Shown: positions 22,301 to 33,094 of the stretch, one piece after another | Position numbering within the stretch: the first letter of the stretch is position 1 | How the letters are laid out: each line of letters opens with the position of its first letter | Assembly (NCBI GenBank): GCA_936440205.1 | Contig: OW387133.1 | Span: 4,740,001 to 4,804,000 of the forward strand | Origin: Lepidonotus clava | Lineage: Eukaryota; Annelida; Polychaeta; Phyllodocida; Polynoidae | Direction: 5' to 3' | DNA: 64,000 nt | Position numbers and translations under genes: made by a program | The notes under the pieces: generated by a model | What the model was told of the DNA's origin: nothing | Database searches by the model: none | The model's input: only the letters and a program-made list of their open reading frames with translations

Positions 22301-23638
22301 CATATCTGCAAATCTGTTAATTGATGAAATTTAAGAAATCATAATATTTTAGCAACACTCGGGGATATTGAAAAATATAATTGTTGCTTATTTCAGCAAC
22401 CTCAACTCTCTGACACTAGGCTGGCTTATGCTGTCATTTTGTCCAACCATTGTCCAACCCTGGGATGTACCCAATCTTGGATGGGTTTATTGTAACTGTC
22501 AATCTCTTGCCTCTTTAGGTTGTCATCTGGGTGATGAAGAACAATTAACCTTTACTGTGCCTGGCACTAGTATTAGCTGTCCCTACAACATCATTTTCAT
22601 TTCCACATATTTATTGACAAAATCTGTCCAAATTAGTCTGCTTAAAATACGGTAAATCAACGATCTGTGGTGGGGAGAATTGTAGCTGTCAGTGTCTCTC
22701 CTCTTTAGGTTGTCGTCTGAGTCTCAACGAAGTGAGCGTTGTTTTTTCTGATACGTGTTCCTACATGACCAGAAGATGTGAGAAGGGTTGCCCGCAATCC
22801 AGCAACTACACGGGTGGAGTGACAATGGAAGTTCCCGCTACCAGCACCTCCGGATCCTCCACAGAAGAGGTGGGCCTATAGATGTTCAAACAATTCGTTT
22901 TCCACTAACTTCACATGAAAATATACATTTTCTTTGCAGTTACATAAAGAATGATAGTTTTAAGTGATTTTGACAACACCTGCACATTTTAGCTGGTGTT
23001 GGGTCCACAAGTTCTAGAAGGGGAGGTCCTAAAATGTACAGTGATTTAAAAAAAAATTATCAAGTCAGCTTCATGATATGAATTTTCTGATTTTTGTTTG
23101 ATTTGTTTGAAACCCAACAAAATATCTTTCTGAACATGTTAAGGAAACATTATTTCAATTTGAACATCATATGCCGGACAGTTTTAATGATGTTGTATTT
23201 TTTGTGATACAAAATTCGGCTTAATCTTGCTGCAAAATTGGAGTTCTGAAATCCAGTGCCAATGATATTGTAATTTCCGTAACCAAAGATACTTTGCACT
23301 TAGGTGTACAAAGAGAGGATGACCCAGGATGAGAGAGTGTGTTGCCGCCCAACTCAGTCAAAGAAACGCACCTTCACGTGCGGTAGTGGAAACAACCAGG
23401 CGACGTACCTATTTGACTACCCCACCGACTGCGCCTGTGGGCCATGCATTAGTAAGCCTCTTGCATTTATGATGATGATTGATAGAGGTTAAGGTTCATT
23501 CAGCAGTAATTCACCTATATCAGGACCAACTCGCGGTTTCTGGCTTGTACAAAGTACTATATATGATCCACTACGCCATCCCGCCCCCCTTCTCTTGCAT
23601 TTATTCCCCAACGTGTCATGTGGAGCCATACACTTTTA

Positions 23639-23679
<41 letters not shown>

Positions 23680-26600
23680 AAGTAAAAGTGTATGGTTTGG
23701 TAATCAAATGTCTTTGGCCTTCCTGGATAGCAATATAACATTATATTCATAAAAAAAATGGAATAGTTTATGAAAGCTACAGAAAAAGATACGGTACGTT
23801 TAAGTTATGTCACACTTTCAAGTATCATAAACGATGGCGATTGGTGGGGGTGCTGCATATTGACAGGCTGTATGTACCACTGCCTATTTTCATGGTTTTT
23901 AAACATAATTATTTTGAGCTTTCTTTAGGTGATAAAACAAAGGTGGATGATGGGTTTGGGGAGGGGGTCTTGGTGGGGAAAGATGGGGTTGGAGCAGGTT
24001 TAGGGAGGTAGGGATGGGGCAGGGTACCAACAGCACAGGGAAAACTGGGACAATGGCCAAAAAATATCTAATATATAGGCAAATGACTGACAGTGAAAAC
24101 ACAGAGAATTTGCAAATTTGGCCAAAACACCGGGAAAACACTGGGAATTTCATTTGGCCAGGTTCTGAAATTCCTGATTCTCAAGATATTAGGGATTCAA
24201 CTTTTTGTTGTTGGGTTTGTCCCAATATTTTCTGCATGCAGAGGCTTTTAAATTTGAACAAATTGTTGGATATGACAAGGGGGGAAAATGCCGCAGGACA
24301 GGGAAAGCTCAGGGAAAACACAGGGAATTTGCCAATGGAATTCGGGTTGGTACCATGATGGGGGGAGGTGAGGGTGGGAGTTGGTTGAGGGAGTTGGGGA
24401 TGGAAGGAATGTCCAGACAACTGTCTCTGCGTCCACCCCTCTTATTTGTTTTATTACTATCATCATGCGCCCCCCTTCTTTTGGGCCAAATTTCTATTTT
24501 TCAAATGTAAAACTGGTGCCTCCAGAGGGGGAGCTGCAACTCTTTTTAAAATTTTCTGGATTTGCCCCTGTTAGTCGCCAGCAGTCTTGGATGTTCCCTA
24601 CCTTTTGCATTCTCTTTGTTTCAGGTGAAGACCAGACTGAGAACGATAACTGCTATTTGCAGGAGCGGACACAACAGCATTTCAAAGCGGGAGATTGGTA
24701 TCACTGCAGAGCAGCTAACCCACAACGTGTACCCTACTGCTTCGGACGGTGTAGAAGGTATGTCCCTACCTTCAGGACTCTGAGTGCCGACCAAAAGACA
24801 TGCACGATATACACATAATGTATCGTGGCAGTATTTTAGGGACCACAATACAAAAACATCCAGAATACATTTTGAGTGTAATTCTCTACGTTTGCCAACA
24901 CGCTACTGCTAAGTAAACTACAGAATTTGGTTTTGTAACTGACTAATGGATTAAGACTTTAGGACGATCTATATTGTGAAGATTGATTTGGAGAATTTCC
25001 TACCATGTCTATTGAGTTGAACTATTTGAATACCTGTATATTTTACTATGGCCATGGCATTGTGAGTACATTTCCCACTGCCACAGATAGCTGATTTACA
25101 GTATATTCTATTCATACAGGTTAATTTCCACAAAGTTTGTCGACAAAGCCACTGGAAAAACTATAAGAAATGTGGAAATATTTGCTCTGCTTCCATCAGT
25201 AATGAAAATATTTTCAAAACAGCTTAGAAAACATAAGATATGATTAATTATTTTTCAGTTTGTTTCTATATATTAATATATGGATACAATCTGAAAAATA
25301 ATGAGTGTCACTTTTTCATCTTGTTCAATTACAAATGCCATAATTAATGTGAATTCATATATCAAGCATCGTTACTCAACATGCAACTTGATCTAGGCTA
25401 ACCTGTAGATGCAATATAGGACATTGGCTATCACTTCACGGTTGCTGTCGGAGGATGTAGGAGCTTTTGTTTATAACAGGAAATTGGCTATCTGTGGCAG
25501 GGAGAATTAGAACTGAATAAACTTACAAAGCTCGTGGGTTGGAGAAAAGACTGGAACTGTTGCCAACCATCTTGTACACTGCTGACTCCTATATCAAGAC
25601 ACTAATACAGGCATTTCTTTGTGTTTCAGTTCTGACGAAGACACTCGTGTTGTAGTAAATAACGGGCAGTACTCCACAAGGATTGGAGGAAAAGACTGTA
25701 ACTGTTGCCGAGCAACCAAATACGAACAGACTGAAACAATTACTGTCACGTGCTACAAGCAGTAAGTTACACCCCACTAAAGGGGGTCTCAGAGGAGGGA
25801 TATCGATCTCGATGTTGAAAGTCGAATTTAAGAAATGGCCATGTCACTGTGTCTAATTTAGATTGGATTTATCATGACATTGATAATTTGTTTGACTCAT
25901 GTTACCTGAATACAACACTCAGTAGCTCAGTTGCAGGCCCGTACCCAGGGTCTGCTGTGGGGGGGGGGGGGGAGGTTCCACAAGTGGAACTTTTGCCTAT
26001 ATTTTCAATAAATTGAACTTGAAAAGAGGGGTGACGAGCAGTAAAAAGTGGAACTTTTCAATATTTTCCTACTAATTTCAAGGGGGTGCCCCCCAAAAAA
26101 TCTATGAAATTTCGCAGAGGTTAATTCCCTATTTTTTCGTGACCAAGATAGAAAATCCTGCCCAGAAAACATCTACGAAATTTTGTGGACATGAAGGTTC
26201 AGTGAAAAATCATACTAAAATTATTCAGAATGTATATATATTGTCACCTAAAATACTTTTTAATGTCTGTTTGAAATACAGTGGAACAATTTGTAAATTT
26301 AGAAAAAAAAGATAAACCGACAAAAATTCTCTGGGGCTTAAATCCCACGATAACAAATAGACCTATTGTGGCTATTAAACTTTCCGTAGGACGCGATTTT
26401 TCATACGTTATTTTGGTAGACCCCCCAGGGGTTTTTACATTATATTTTGGAAGGGAAGGTGGAACTTTTGGAAAGATTTCCTTTGTGGGGGGGGGGGGGG
26501 GGGGGGGGCTAGTTACGGGCCTGCTGTTGGTTGGTAGGGTGCCCGCTTTGAGTGAAGTTTTGGGTTCAAACCTCGGCCAAGTCACACCAAAGATTTTAAA

Positions 26601-27962
26601 AATGGTGTTGGTTGCAGCTTGTCTGGCACTCGGTATGAAGTAAGAACCATGAAACAAGAACCCGTTGTCATTTTAATATGACGGGGTGGGGTATCATTTA
26701 GGCAGATGACATGATATCTCAGTGAGGCAGGAGTACAAAGACGGCTTTGGGTCCCACTGCCAACCAACCTGAATACAACTATTTATTTTTGCCTTATTGA
26801 TATATGATAGCAAGCTAGCCCAGGTGAATGTAAAATAACAATTGAATAAGCTAACCAATAAATGCTTGGCAAATTATCTTGATGAAAGGTTAAAGGGAAC
26901 CTTACACATAAATAAAGGGTGAATATTTTACAACGGAATTCTTGAAAATGGCCCTTGCATGAAAAGCTTATATTGCTAGACTAGAATTATCATAAGAATA
27001 TTCTAAACGTGGAGACTGTTATGATACATTACAATTTGGTTTATTCTATGTACTTAAGGAAAATTCTCAAATGTGTGATTTTACAAGGACTAATTGGAAA
27101 TCCCCATCCTTCAATAAAAGGGAATCCCCCACTCTCAAACATTTATAGACAGAAAATTCAACTTGAGCATTGAGCTTTCATGCACCATACAGTCTATTAT
27201 TTACTTATTTGTATTCACCCAACTTAATTAAATTGGGCTTCCCAAGTTATTTTGGAAGGGAATTCCCATTATCATGACTTAGCAAGGACACAATTGATGC
27301 CCAGAAGTTTTCTTTCCTGTATCATTGTCTAATATATAGATATTTTGCCTGTGGCCCGTTGCACAATGGGTTTCCTATCAATGAAAATAATATTATTAAC
27401 GAAATTAATATTTTCATAACAATGATGGTTTTCACACAATTTTTTCTATATTTAGAGTGCCCCCAGAGCTGCAACTTTTACTGAATTTTCTCTAATTATG
27501 TCCCGTTTTACATCAATTTACAGAATTCAATTTCATTCGTTAGAATCAGAGATTTTACTATTTTTGTATAATTGTTACAACGAAACTTTTTGTTAAGATA
27601 TCTTAACTTGATCCTCACAACGAAATTCTATCGTGCAACGGGCCACAGGTTTTAGTTAAAAATATAAAGCCGGCCTAGAATTCATTCCCTTAAATCATGA
27701 TTAAAGCTAGATTTCATTTCAGGTTTCACTGAGACACGCCTCTAATACCCAGTCTTTATCTTCCATTTGCAGGTTCTTTAGCCACAATATAGTCCAAACA
27801 TCTACGTCGTCCAATCCTATACAAACTACCTTATCTATAATCAGTGAGTGTGGCTGCAGGAACTGTATCCGGACCATCTATGCAGAACTTCAGGAGGATT
27901 TGGAGGTTTCTCCGAGAAGTGACCAGGATGTGAGATTTCCCGACGGTGTGGTTTCCCAGTAA
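19326..27962 (+). CDS. secreted tandem cystine-knot (double CTCK-like) protein, 6 exons, 293 aa
   Basis: Six exons: 19326-19443, 22709-22869, 23304-23451, 24625-24757, 25630-25761 and 27773-27962, with GT-AG introns of phases 1, 0, 1, 2 and 2. All phases and lengths fit a 293-residue protein ending in TAA. Residues 1-21 (MGAPTLLRLALCLAAILPLLA) are a signal peptide, followed by ERR and ARR, possible processing sites. Knot 1 (about 40-141) has C40-C41, C56, C63-x-x-G-C67, C106-C107, C119 and C136-A-C-x-x-C141. Its CxGxC is atypical. Knot 2 (about 152-262) has C152, C170, C181-F-G-R-C185, C210-N-C-C213, C228 and C257-G-C-x-x-C262, a canonical pattern. An acidic tail follows (263-293). There are no membrane segments, so it should be extracellular. 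It faces its paralogue (10202-18584), with the same first four intron phases; the paralogue has no counterpart of the fifth intron. CTCK membership is inferred from cysteine spacing; partner and receptor are unknown. Confidence 0.82.
19707..19871 (-). mobile_element. G-tract MITE, family A, reverse orientation
   Basis: Begins CAGGGGCGGATACAGG and ends AACCCCTGGCC, with the inner AAGTACTAAAACAGCATGCATTC block in reverse of other family A copies. It lies in intron 1 of the plus-strand cystine-knot gene and abuts the large element that starts at 19874. Confidence 0.6.
19874..21093. mobile_element. 1.2-kb non-autonomous element with TGTTAGACCGTA ends and subterminal repeats
   Basis: Left end GTTAGACCGTATAAAGTAAA and right end TTTACATTTTACGGTCTAAC are inverted copies. 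Each end is lined with an array of AAATGTAAAT-type repeats in opposite orientation (19890-20060 and 20940-21090), as often seen in transposase-binding subterminal arrays. The middle contains TTAAATTCGACA satellite units and a decayed copy (about 20215-20460) of the CAGGCCCGTA family found at 25934-26523. No transposase frame. Superfamily not assigned. Confidence 0.6.
21290..21480 (+). repeat. satellite fragment plus G/C-rich low-complexity DNA
   Basis: One to two TTAAATTCGACA units (21300-21365), a C run, and GGTAGGTAGGTAGGGAGGGTGGTGG simple sequence. Intronic. Confidence 0.55.
21744..21909. mobile_element. foldback element, nearly complete palindrome
   Basis: Two arms of about 75 bp (from GGCTATATTCCATGATG to GCAAGTTTACTTGCGGAAAT and its inverse) enclose a loop of about 14 bases. 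Roughly nine in ten arm positions pair. It directly follows a single end of the 8045 family (CTATCCGTGATGGGGAGAAT). Related CTTGCGTT and GCATCATGGAATATA motifs continue to about 22060, and similar pieces are at about 58270-58456. Confidence 0.75.
22128..22493 (-). repeat. dispersed repeat, inverted copy of 1420-1790
   Basis: Collinear with 1420-1790 when reverse-complemented, including AAGCAATTTGGTTGAC, CAGCCTATAATGTCCAACC and the doubled TTGTCCAACC. Located in intron 1 of the plus-strand cystine-knot gene. Confidence 0.6.
22490..22560 (+). pseudogene. decayed duplicate of the exon 2 acceptor and exon start
   Basis: TGTAACTGTCAATCTCTTGCCTCTTTAG|GTTGTCATCTG at about 22491-22529 closely matches the true exon 2 boundary at 22681-22719 (TGTAGCTGTC..CTCCTCTTTAG|GTTGTCGTCTGAG). 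The two run alike for about 45 bp and then diverge. The copy keeps a usable-looking acceptor and an open frame (CCHLGDEEQLTFTV) but has no clear donor. It may be a relic of a local duplication or a cryptic exon. Confidence 0.5.
23626..23695. repeat. (TA)n microsatellite flanked by inverted repeat
   Basis: CCATACACTTTTACTTT and its exact inverse AAAGTAAAAGTGTATGG flank about 36 bp of TA dinucleotides, forming a long hairpin or cruciform in intron 3 of the plus-strand cystine-knot gene. Confidence 0.85.
24465..24570 (+). mobile_element. G-tract MITE fragment, family B
   Basis: GCGCCCCCCTTCTTTTGGGCC through TTCAAATGTAAAACTGG to GGATTTGCCCCTG. Right half only. It lies about 55 bp upstream of exon 4 of the plus-strand cystine-knot gene. 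Confidence 0.5.
25934..26523. mobile_element. non-autonomous DNA element with CAGGCCCGTA ends
   Basis: CAGGCCCGTACCCAGGG at the left and TAGTTACGGGCCTG at the right are inverted. Long G runs lie just inside each end, and the interior repeats GTGGAACTTTT. Fragments of the family occur at about 20215-20400 and 32489-32580. The ends look hAT-like; no clear 8-bp target duplication was found. It lies in intron 5 of the plus-strand cystine-knot gene. Confidence 0.6.
26524..26665 (+). mobile_element. tRNA-derived SINE
   Basis: TGGTAGGGTGCCCGCTTTGA (A-box-like) and GGGTTCAAACCTCGG (B-box) are followed by a non-tRNA body with TTTAAAAATGGTGTTGGTTGC and CTTGTCTGGCACTCGGTATGA. That body resembles the conserved core of V/Deu-type SINEs known from deuterostomes. 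It directly abuts the DNA element ending at 26523. Confidence 0.6.
27348..27649. mobile_element. MITE with CCTGTGGCCCGTTGCAC ends
   Basis: A 302-bp element. CCTGTGGCCCGTTGCACAAT at the left is mirrored by CGTGCAACGGGCCACAGG at the right. The inside has AACGAAA and TTCGTT motifs. Related copies: 55428-55699 (decayed) and a right-end fragment ending at 63773. It is in the last intron of the plus-strand cystine-knot gene, 124 bp before the terminal exon. Confidence 0.75.
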
Positions 27963-29096
27963 AGCGGCCACATCCAAATGACCCCTGGATACACATCAAG
28001 CCCCATTCACCCTGGTCGATGTTCAGGTAGCCGAGACCTACGAAAAAAAATTGTCTTAAGGTTTCGCAAATAACCACAGGTGCGATAAAATTAGCATAGG
28101 CTAGAGAAATTGATCACATAGCATTTATACTGAGATGGAGGGCACCTTGTGATCATTTTTGTGAGCAATCGCATTTTAATGTTGAATAATTTCGCAAGGG
28201 AAAAGGTCGCAGAGGGTTCCGATAATCCAACGTTCAGAACATTAGCAGATAGCAGAGACCTACAATGGCCGGGGCGAATGGGGCTTCAGCGTTCTAAAAG
28301 TGGCAGAGAAAGGGGTGATTTTAAGGAAAGTTCTCATGTCTGCGAAAATTGGAAATAGGGGGTATTTTTCACCATAAAATTTATGAGAATGAGACGAAAG
28401 GGGTGTTTTTTCACATGGAACCCTTGTTTGTGTTGTAACATCAGAAATATGACTGATTTCAATACACAAGTGAAAAGAACAAAATACATATTCATAACCT
28501 TCTCAATTATGTAAGATCAATTAGTTTAGTAGGTTATTTCATGCAAACAAGTTGACATGCCTTTTTTCGTATTCGCATTTTCTGATAGAATGGGTGAAAT
28601 TGCTGAAGATTTTTATTTTCAAGAAAAAAGGGGTCTTTTTAGGAAAAGAATCAGTGAAAAGGGTGTGATTCTCAGTGGGGAGAACACTAATGGTTTCCAC
28701 ATACGCAGTTGAGTGGATGTACCGGAAACCAGACCAGGAAAAGAGTGACCAGATTAATTGATAATGAATTTTTATTCTCTCATTTTCTGTAGATTTATTG
28801 GGATTTTCATGACGTTTTCATCTTCAGAAAAATCTAAAATTTGGAACACCTAAGGATAAGAACAAAAGCAAATTGACTTTACATCAACAGATTGCAATAG
28901 GAAAATGCGTTTGTTGGTGAGAAAATGATTGAAATTTGGATTGGACTAAAGTAATAAACTGGGGACAACCCTTGATGTAGCGACTAAACAATGGCCTTAA
29001 ATTAAGTGGTACACAAGTGGGGTAAGTGGGGTGAATTTGAAAGTGTACGTGATTTCTGTACACAACCAAGTTTAGTCCAAGGGACAGTTGGTGGTG
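27963..29096. other. 3' flank of the plus-strand cystine-knot gene, no other gene seen
   Basis: AT-rich DNA with loose repeats of AAAGGGGTG/TTTTT motifs (about 28290-28420 and 28620-28680). No AATAAA was identified close to the stop codon. Confidence 0.4.
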
Positions 29097-29280
29097 CAGT
29101 GGCGGATCCAAGGGGGAGCAAAAGGGGCAATTGCGCCCCCCCCCCCCGACCCAAGGGAGAAAACTTTCGCATCTTAAAATTGGAAGATCTGTGTAAAAAT
29201 GGGGATTTTAATTTTAATTTTTATAAGGGGGGTCAGGGTTTGCCCCCCCCCCTAGAGCACTGACTCTGGATCCGCCTCTG
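29097..29280 (+). mobile_element. G-tract MITE, family C, complete
   Basis: CAGTGGCGGATCCAAGGGGG at the left and CTCTGGATCCGCCTCTG at the right are inverted ends. The inside has GGAAGATCTGTGTAAAAATG and CCCCCTAGAGCACTGA. It is the best-preserved copy of the family in the window. Confidence 0.75.
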
Positions 29281-29571
29281 GTGGTTGGGGGGGGGGGGGG
29301 CAGAGAAGGTTAAAGCCGCGTTTTCACTTAACATAAACATTAATTTAGACTATACTGCCAATGTGTAGATATATGTAAGGCATGTAATGGATTGTAATAT
29401 TCAGCTTACTCAACAATGTCTGTCTTCTTCAGTCTAAATTATCACTATCGATTGCAAGCAAAATGGACAACAGAAAACTCTCGAAACAAACCTGTACATT
29501 ATCATCAGGAAGAGGTGAATTACAAGATGTTTGCTTGGTTCAATATTACATTTACTTATAGTATATCACCC

Positions 29572-29712
29572 CAGGGGTGGATATAGTATTACCGGAAAGG
29601 AAGGGGGTCTGCATATATAGGCTACGTACTAAAATGCAATGCATTACTGTGCACACACTTTTTTTCAAATGTAATTCCAGTAAAATGTGGAAGGGGGTGT
29701 CAGGACCCCCGC
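29572..29712 (-). mobile_element. G-tract MITE, family A fragment, reverse
   Basis: CAGGGGTGGATATAG, then TACGTACTAAAATGCAATGC, then GTGTCAGGACCCCC, as in other reverse family A copies. It abuts the next element at 29721. Confidence 0.5.
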
Positions 29713-29720
29713 CCTCTACC

Positions 29721-29996
29721 CTATAGACCTTGTGCAGATGTGGTCACGTGATCATTTTCTTTGGCGATTACCATGTGGTAATCACCACCACACGGCCAAG
29801 AAATAAAACAAACATTTATGAACTCTACATGATGAGGATTTTTAAAAATTGTTATTGACACTGTTTTTATCAAATGTAGCACAAATATTTGATCTAAATG
29901 TTTCAGAAGTTAGAATGAGATTGATAATAAATTCATCACCAATATGGCGGCCATCCCATGTTGGATAATGTGACGTCATCTGCACAACGTCTATAG
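29721..29996. mobile_element. MITE with CTATAGACSTTGTGCAGATG ends (family D)
   Basis: CTATAGACCTTGTGCAGATG at the left and ATCTGCACAACGTCTATAG at the right, 276 bp overall, with the inner palindrome GATTACCATGTGGTAATC. Copies at 55715-56247, 56252-56752 and 59666-60134 share the ends and inner motifs such as GTGACGTCATC or AATGTCAC. Confidence 0.8.
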
Positions 29997-31542
29997 GAGG
30001 TGGTTGGTTTACAATATTGTATTTATAAAACATTAATATGGGGAACCTTTCTACTTGAATAAATATATAAAGAAACTTAACCCATGATGTTGATTGTCTT
30101 CTTTATCAGTATAATATCTTATCAGTTATCATTATATACACCTTAAGGTGAAAGGAATAGAATTTCGTGATAACGTGTATATACATTTATCTGTCTTTAA
30201 GCCTATTTACTCCTCTGCTCTAAGCCATTACGTTAGTGGTTTATGCTTTACATAATGTATATAAAACAAACAACTACATATATGTATATTGTTCACGTCT
30301 GTATCGATGAAGATCGTTACCCACCGACACATGAAATATCTAGCTGTAAGGCGAAAAGACATTGAAAAAATCATCGTGATATGATATGACATAGTGGGAT
30401 ACAACATAATTTTGGAATATAGTTTTTACATTTGCAACACAATGTTCTTTTTGCTAAAGTAACGATGCTGTAATTGCCATTTTGAATAATCTTGTTTAAT
30501 GTAGGAAAACAAATGAAAATGGCATTGTTTGTGTGATGTGACGATGTCTTCATTTTATAGGTTTAGACCAACAGGGATCTAATTGTGGCGACCTCTGTAG
30601 TTTCATATACACATCTGGACTAAGGTGAAGAGAACAATGTTGAGGAATTTGGGAAATTTTGGAAAATTAATAAAGAATTAAAGGGTTCCTTGCATCTAGA
30701 TTTTCAAATCGTTGTTTTTTTCTTTAGACAACTTGACTTGGGTAATCTGTAAACATTTCAGAAAAGGTAAAGTGAGTATATTCAGGTATAGCTGAAACAT
30801 TAAGGAAAGATAATTTGGGAATTCCTTAATTTCTGGGCTTTCCAATACTCACCATGTGACGTCATAATGAAGGGAATTCCACAAAGATATAATTTGGGAG
30901 TACCAGGTTTATGAACAATTGCAGATTATTGAATATTATCATCAGTAATATAATAAGAAGGCCCGGGGGGGCAGTCCAATTTATAGGGCACAGAGCCCAA
31001 AAAACTATTGACATTAACCAAAAACACAGCATCATTAATTCTTTTTTTAAAATAAAATTACTCAGAAGTGGTTGGGGCGATGCCCTGTGAGTTGTACTAT
31101 TGTACAGATTCGAATTACATCACAGTCATTTGTTCTATTGAACCATTAGAATGAATAAATAACAATGGAAACCGACATAAGATCAAACTCATTTATCTCA
31201 AGAACTAAACATCAAGATTAAGCAGTGTTGATCTAGTACATTAAAGGAAACATTGTACATAATTATAGGATGGGTATTTATCAATGAAATCAGTACAGCA
31301 GGTTCATCATATCTAGCATGAAGTACTCGAGAGAAAAAGTATAGAGAAATTCATAATTTGAACACAATTAAGGAACATAGAAAATTTTGTAATTTATTTC
31401 ATTTTTTTAAGGAAATCTCCTAATGTGTGACGTCACACGGTGAGTTATTGGGGAATACCTCTCATACATCAAAGGGAATTCCCAATCTTGAAATGAAAAA
31501 AGTAAGGAATATGTTCTTTAAAATCAAATTACATATATTTGG
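29997..31542. other. intergenic DNA, no gene seen
   Basis: AT-rich, without splice-bounded exons or clear transposon ends. The GGCCCGGGGGGGCAGTCC stretch near 30960 is unexplained. Confidence 0.45.
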
Positions 31543-31830
31543 CCAAATACGGACTTTTATTACCCTCTGGATCGACGAGCGGGCCGTATTGTAGGGAGGG
31601 TGTATTGCCAGGCCGTACGCCCTGCATCATTTCCGGTTTGTTTTTACATTTCTTTACAAACATTTACAATATTTCACAATATTTTACATTAGTGTCGGGT
31701 AATAAAATAAAGAAGGCCCTAAGGGGGAGTCCTCGGGTGTCTGTACGGCCCGGTGTCCCCCTGACGGCCCGAGCCCGGAGGAGGGCTCGGGCCGTCAGGG
31801 GGCCGTCAGACTACACTTTTTTGGCATAAA
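31543..31830. repeat. foldback-like segment with a 20-bp perfect GC hairpin
   Basis: The outer parts pair loosely (TTTTATTACCC near 31555 with GGGTAATAAAAT near 31698). The end holds a perfect hairpin at 31757-31802: arm CCCCCTGACGGCCCGAGCCC, loop GGAGGA, then the exact inverse arm. A second GGCCGTCAG follows. GC content is far above the surroundings. Confidence 0.7.
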
Positions 31831-32488
31831 TTCAAACTAAAGCTTAAATAAAAAGTCTGAGACACTCTTCCCTGCATTTGATAGTGTCTAACATCTATGG
31901 AAAAAAATAGCTATGTAGCTCCTTTAGTTAATGACTTTTCTTTGTTCAAAAAATAAAAGTGGAAAAATAGGTTTTCAAATTACAGATTTTTTATTCTTCA
32001 TCTGATTTTCTTGTAACTAATATCACTGGATAGAGAAAAATCACACCTTTCAAATGGTGTTTATGGTATATTCATAGCTAACATAGGCGCAGAGTTACAT
32101 GCTAAAACGTGAGTCATGCTCCAACCACCGCTGTCAATCCTTAACACAACACTCAGGGATTAGGGTCGGGTGTCAGTACCGGTCAAAGTTTATACAAGAA
32201 TTACAAAAATAATTTCCAGACAAGAATATTGATGTAATTATTGGGTTTGGTTGAATATTTGTTGTCAATATTGGTTAGAAATTGGGGGCTGTGCCCCCAA
32301 GCCCCCCTTTTTCTTTCATTTTTTCTATTTCTAAATTTTCTTATTAATTGCCCCATAAACAATGACCGACCTAAGACAAACAAGAGGGGATTATCTTCTA
32401 TCAACACGTTGACTACTGAGGTGCACCCTTCTGATGACTTTTGCCAAAATGTAAAGGTGAAGCTAATATTGCATGTCCTATGTCCTCA
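31831..32488. other. intergenic DNA, no gene seen
   Basis: Unremarkable AT-rich DNA apart from TTAGGGTCGGGTGTCAGTACC near 32160. Confidence 0.4.
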
Positions 32489-32660
32489 GGCCCGTTCCCA
32501 GGGTCTGCTGTGGGGGGGTGGCGAGGTTCCACAAGTGGCCTATATTTTCAATAATTTGAACTTCAGAAGGGGTCAAATTTAAAATGTCAATGTTCCCTGT
32601 CACTATCTCTCAAAATTCCCATGTCGCATGTCATTAGGCCTCAAAAGTGCCCATGTCCCC
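32489..32660 (+). mobile_element. fragments of the CAGGCCCGTA element and TTAAATTCGACA satellite
   Basis: CAGGCCCGTTCCCAGGGTC through CTTCAGAAGG matches the left part of 25934-26523. It runs directly into satellite-like GTCACTATCTC..CATGTCGCATGTCATT. The same two repeats are neighbours inside 19874-21093, so this may be a fragment of that compound element. Confidence 0.5.
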
Positions 32661-32744
32661 CCCTCCTGTTTATGGGCTCCACACACTCACACGTACATTC
32701 ATGATTGTTGTGTCCCCCCCCTTTTTATATATATATATATATAT

Positions 32745-33094
32745 TTTTTTTTTTTCAATTGCTGAATCCGCCTTGACGACCATGTACTAAAACGATGTGC
32801 ATTCGCACCCATATGCAGAACAACTTCCTTTTCTTTTTCTTCACTTTATTTGAAAACTGTAAAGCTCAATTAACAAGTATCTGGTCCCCCGCTGAATCAG
32901 TTTGTAACACAGATCGGTCATTTAATCTATAGCCGTAGCATAGTTTCGAAAATCGCAGCTCAGCAAAAGTTGCTAGTTACGGCATTTATCATGTTTTAAA
33001 TACATACATATGTTTCTCTTTGGTAAATCTATGTCCCCACCAAAAAGGATCGGGGTCAGGACCCCCTGGATTCCCATACTCCCTGGATACGCCC
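32745..33094 (-). mobile_element. G-tract MITE, family A, interrupted copy
   Basis: GCTGAATCCGCCTTGACG..ATGTACTAAAACGATGTGCATTC on the left and GTCCCCACCAAAAAGG..CCTGGATACGCCCC on the right belong to family A. About 180 bp of other sequence lies between. Confidence 0.4.

Noticed and set aside
24014-24510. Overlapping frames of about 100 aa on both strands in intron 3 of the plus-strand cystine-knot gene
   Set aside because: Low-complexity purine-rich DNA with GGGAAAACA/GGGAATTT repeats; neither strand shows splice consistency with the gene.
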